Shown: one piece after another, positions 4,275 to 6,396 of the stretch
Position numbering within the stretch: position 1 is the stretch's first letter
Layout: each line of letters opens with the position of its first letter
Translations under genes and position numbers: made by a program
DNA from: Desulfonatronospira sp.
GTDB lineage: Bacteria; Desulfobacterota; Desulfovibrionia; Desulfovibrionales; Desulfonatronovibrionaceae
Direction of reading: 5' to 3'
Length of the DNA: 6,396 bases
Assembly: GCA_007127015.1 (NCBI GenBank)
Contig: SLAE01000144.1
Location: 1 to 6,396, forward strand
Notes under the pieces: generated by a model
What the model saw: only the letters and a program-made list of their open reading frames with translations
Told to the model about the DNA's origin: nothing
Databases searched by the model: none

Positions 4275-4277
4275 AAA

Positions 4278-6396
4278 ATGGGATTATTTACCAAAAATTT
4301 TGGTCAAATTAAATACACGCTGGAAGTGCCGCATCTTTTAAAACTGCAGCTTGATTCGTATTACAATCTTTTACAGGAACTTGCGGATCCTGTTAACCGT
4401 GAAGATAAGGGTCTGGAAGGAGTGTTTCGTTCTGTTTTTCCCATTGAGGATTTTAATAAATCCGCAACTCTTGAATATGTCAGTTATGAAATAGGACAGC
4501 CCAAATATGACGTTACGGAATGTCTGTCCAAAGGATTAACATACGAAGCACCCATAAGGATCAAGGTCAGACTGATCGTTTACGATGTGGATGACGAGAC
4601 AGGAAAACGCACCATCCGCGATATTAAAGAACAGGATATATATTTCGGCACTTTGCCGCTGATGACAGGAAAAGGCACGTTTATCATCAATGGCACTGAA
4701 AGAATTATTGTCAATCAGCTTCAAAGATCTCCGGGAGTTATATTTGAGCATGATTCAGGGAAAACTCATGCCAGCCGTAAGGTGCTGTACAGTTCGAGAA
4801 TCATACCCATGCGCGGTTCATGGCTTGATTTCGAGTTCGACCCAAAAGACTACCTATATGTGCGCATCGACCGGCGGCGCAAAATGTATGTAACCATTCT
4901 GCTTAAAGCCCTGGGGATGTCCGAAGAGGATATCATTAATTATTTCTATGAGAATGAGGAGCTTAAGTTCAAGGACAACAGGGTTTTTCGCAAGGTCAAG
5001 GTCGATCATTACCGCAAAGAGAATGCATATGCCGATGTCCTCGACGAAGAAGGCAACGTGCTGGTAAAAAAAGGCAAGCCCATAACCAAAAGGGCCTGGA
5101 AGGCCATGGCCAAAGGAAATAATTACCTGGAAATCGATCAGGAAACCTTATATTCACAGTTTCTGGCCAATGAACTGGTGCATCCGGAGACAGGAGAAAT
5201 ACTGGCGGAAATCGGTGATATCCTGAGCCCGGAAGTGATGGAGAAAATTTTTGCAAACGGCATAGAGGACGTTCAAATCCTTTATACAGCCGGTCAGGAT
5301 GTCTCATCATCTCTTCGGGACACACTCAAACTGGATAAGACTACGGATCAAATGGATGCGCAGGTGGAGATCTACAAGCGACTGCGCCCCAGTTCACCAC
5401 CAACTCCTGAGATAGCCTCCAGCTTTTTCGACAACCTGTTCAGAAATTCCGACTATTATGATCTGTCTCCTGTTGGACGCTATAAGCTGAACAGCAGACT
5501 GGGGCTGGACCTGCCTGTCGATCACCGGACACTGTCCAATGAAGACATTCTCAGAGTTGTCAAACATCTGATCAAACTCAAGGATTCGCATGGCCCTGCC
5601 GACGATATTGATCACCTGGGCAACCGGAGAGTCCGGCCTGTCGGAGAACTGGTGGAGAACCAGTACCGTATCGGTCTTGTGCGCATGGAGAGAGCGGTTA
5701 AGGAGCGCATGAGCCTTCAGGAAGTGGCAACTCTTATGCCTCACGATCTGATCAATCCCAAGCCGGTGACCGCGGTGCTCAAGGAATTTTTCGGAACTTC
5801 ACAGCTTTCGCAGTTCATGGATCAGACCAATCCTTTGTCAGAGGTCACCCATAAAAGACGATTGTCAGCCCTTGGACCTGGCGGGCTTACCAGGGAAAGA
5901 GCCGGATTTGAAGTCCGCGATGTTCATCCCAGCCATTACGGACGGATCTGCCCTATTGAAACTCCTGAAGGGCCGAACATCGGTCTGATCGTTTCACTCA
6001 CCACTCATGCCCAGGTCAATGATTACGGTTTTATCGAAACACCTTACCGCATAGTTAAAGACGGACAGGTTACGGATGAGATTACCTATCAGGATGCTTC
6101 CCTGGAGGCGGATGAGGTTACCGCCCAGGCTAACGCTCCATTAGACGAAGAAGGCAGGTTCACCTCCGAGCTGATCACCGCCAGGATGCACGGAGAACTG
6201 AACCTTGTATCCAGGAATGAGGTTTCTTTGATGGACGTATCACCCAGTCAGATCGTGTCCATCTCAGCCTCACTCATCCCTTTTCTGGAGCACGACGACG
6301 CCAACAGGGCTCTTATGGGGTCGAACATGCAGCGCCAGGCAGTGCCGCTGCTGCGTCCGGAACGCCCCCTTGTCGGTACAGGAATGGAGGGTATTG
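4278..6396 (+). CDS. rpoB: DNA-directed RNA polymerase beta subunit (5' part, truncated by window)
   Basis: RpoB is the second largest RNA polymerase subunit, forming one pincer and part of the active centre. The frame runs open from ATG 4278 to the window end, giving about 706 residues of a protein usually near 1350. The N-terminal protrusion and lobe contain GKGTFIINGTERIIVNQLQR and SRIIPMRGSWLDFEFD. Residues of about 240-350 (around ADVLDEEGNVLVKKGKPIT) correspond to the proteobacterial beta insert SI1. VEIYKRLRP starts at 363. The rifampicin pocket is FGTSQLSQFMDQTNP followed by HKRRLSALGPGG, numbered one less than E. coli: Q512, D515, H525 and S530 match the sensitive-type E. coli Q513, D516, H526 and S531. 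The conserved RICPIETPEGPNIGLI follows. The visible part ends near GSNMQRQAVPLLRPERPLVG. No frameshift is seen. Confidence 0.98.
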   Translation, partial: MGLFTKNFGQIKYTLEVPHLLKLQLDSYYNLLQELADPVNREDKGLEGVFRSVFPIEDFNKSATLEYVSYEIGQPKYDVTECLSKGLTYEAPIRIKVRLIVYDVDDETGKRTIRDIKEQDIYFGTLPLMTGKGTFIINGTERIIVNQLQRSPGVIFEHDSGKTHASRKVLYSSRIIPMRGSWLDFEFDPKDYLYVRIDRRRKMYVTILLKALGMSEEDIINYFYENEELKFKDNRVFRKVKVDHYRKENAYADVLDEEGNVLVKKGKPITKRAWKAMAKGNNYLEIDQETLYSQFLANELVHPETGEILAEIGDILSPEVMEKIFANGIEDVQILYTAGQDVSSSLRDTLKLDKTTDQMDAQVEIYKRLRPSSPPTPEIASSFFDNLFRNSDYYDLSPVGRYKLNSRLGLDLPVDHRTLSNEDILRVVKHLIKLKDSHGPADDIDHLGNRRVRPVGELVENQYRIGLVRMERAVKERMSLQEVATLMPHDLINPKPVTAVLKEFFGTSQLSQFMDQTNPLSEVTHKRRLSALGPGGLTRERAGFEVRDVHPSHYGRICPIETPEGPNIGLIVSLTTHAQVNDYGFIETPYRIVKDGQVTDEITYQDASLEADEVTAQANAPLDEEGRFTSELITARMHGELNLVSRNEVSLMDVSPSQIVSISASLIPFLEHDDANRALMGSNMQRQAVPLLRPERPLVGTGMEGI

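Larger units (their letters stand above)
3889..4277 (+). other. AT-rich rpoB upstream region without genes
   Basis: No coding sequence is supported here. The longest ATG frame noticed, MDAPLERAWLKVFS from 4023, has 14 codons and no ribosome-binding site. A symmetrical hairpin at 3955-3991 and a hairpin at 4215-4257 are listed separately. An 8-bp direct repeat AGTTTTCA occurs at 4055-4062 and 4070-4077. No promoter with good -35, -10 and spacing was found, although CATAAT (4127-4132) could serve as a -10 with a poor -35. Confidence 0.5.

Noticed and set aside
5394..5744. 116-codon minus-strand frame within rpoB
   Set aside because: Antisense of a conserved part of the beta subunit; no independent support.
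1..6396. CRISPR array, insertion sequence or defence system
   Set aside because: No repeat-spacer pattern, transposase or terminal inverted repeats; the whole window is accounted for by the tuf-to-rpoB core cluster and its spacers.

Overview
The window is a bacterial translation/transcription core cluster in the order tuf (3' end), rpmG, trnW, secE, nusG, rplK, rplA, rplJ, rplL, rpoB (5' part). All genes are on the + strand. Gene order and protein sequences are those of a Gram-negative proteobacterium. The Cys-containing L33, the Ala/Glu-rich L7/L12 hinge, the beta subunit with a proteobacterial-type insert, and the roughly 45-50% G+C coding sequence suggest a deltaproteobacterial (Desulfovibrionales-like) sulfate reducer. 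That assignment is inference from protein character, not from a search.

Layout: bases 1-380 hold the last 37 codons of EF-Tu, the small ribosomal protein L33, and a complete tRNA-Trp(CCA). Bases 381-1298 carry secE and nusG, separated by an unusually long 132-base spacer. Bases 1318-2471 carry rplK and rplA (L11, L1). A 248-base spacer follows, ending in a well-formed L10 leader just before rplJ. Next come rplJ and rplL (L10, L7/L12). A 609-base AT-rich non-coding spacer then carries a strong intrinsic terminator and several other hairpins. From 4278 to the end runs rpoB, cut by the window edge after about 706 codons. Its rifampicin-binding region has the usual sensitive-type residues.

Together the genes supply an elongation factor, ribosomal stalk and L11/L1 proteins, the tryptophan tRNA, the essential Sec translocon subunit, the NusG elongation factor that links RNA polymerase to Rho or the ribosome, and RNA polymerase beta. 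The control logic readable from the sequence is mostly RNA-based. L10 feeds back on its own leader next to the rplJ ribosome-binding site. A terminator between rplL and rpoB probably lets only a fraction of polymerases reach rpoB, as known for the E. coli rplL-rpoB attenuator.

No mobile element, CRISPR array, or unknown multi-gene system is present. The less expected content is in the spacers: (i) a nested inverted-repeat set between secE and nusG that folds on paper into a three-way junction; (ii) overlapping ATG/GTG starts at rplJ beside a hairpin that takes in part of the Shine-Dalgarno; (iii) a second, mutually exclusive partner for the terminator's 3' arm downstream of rplL; (iv) a hairpin just upstream of the rpoB ribosome-binding site with an alternative partner.
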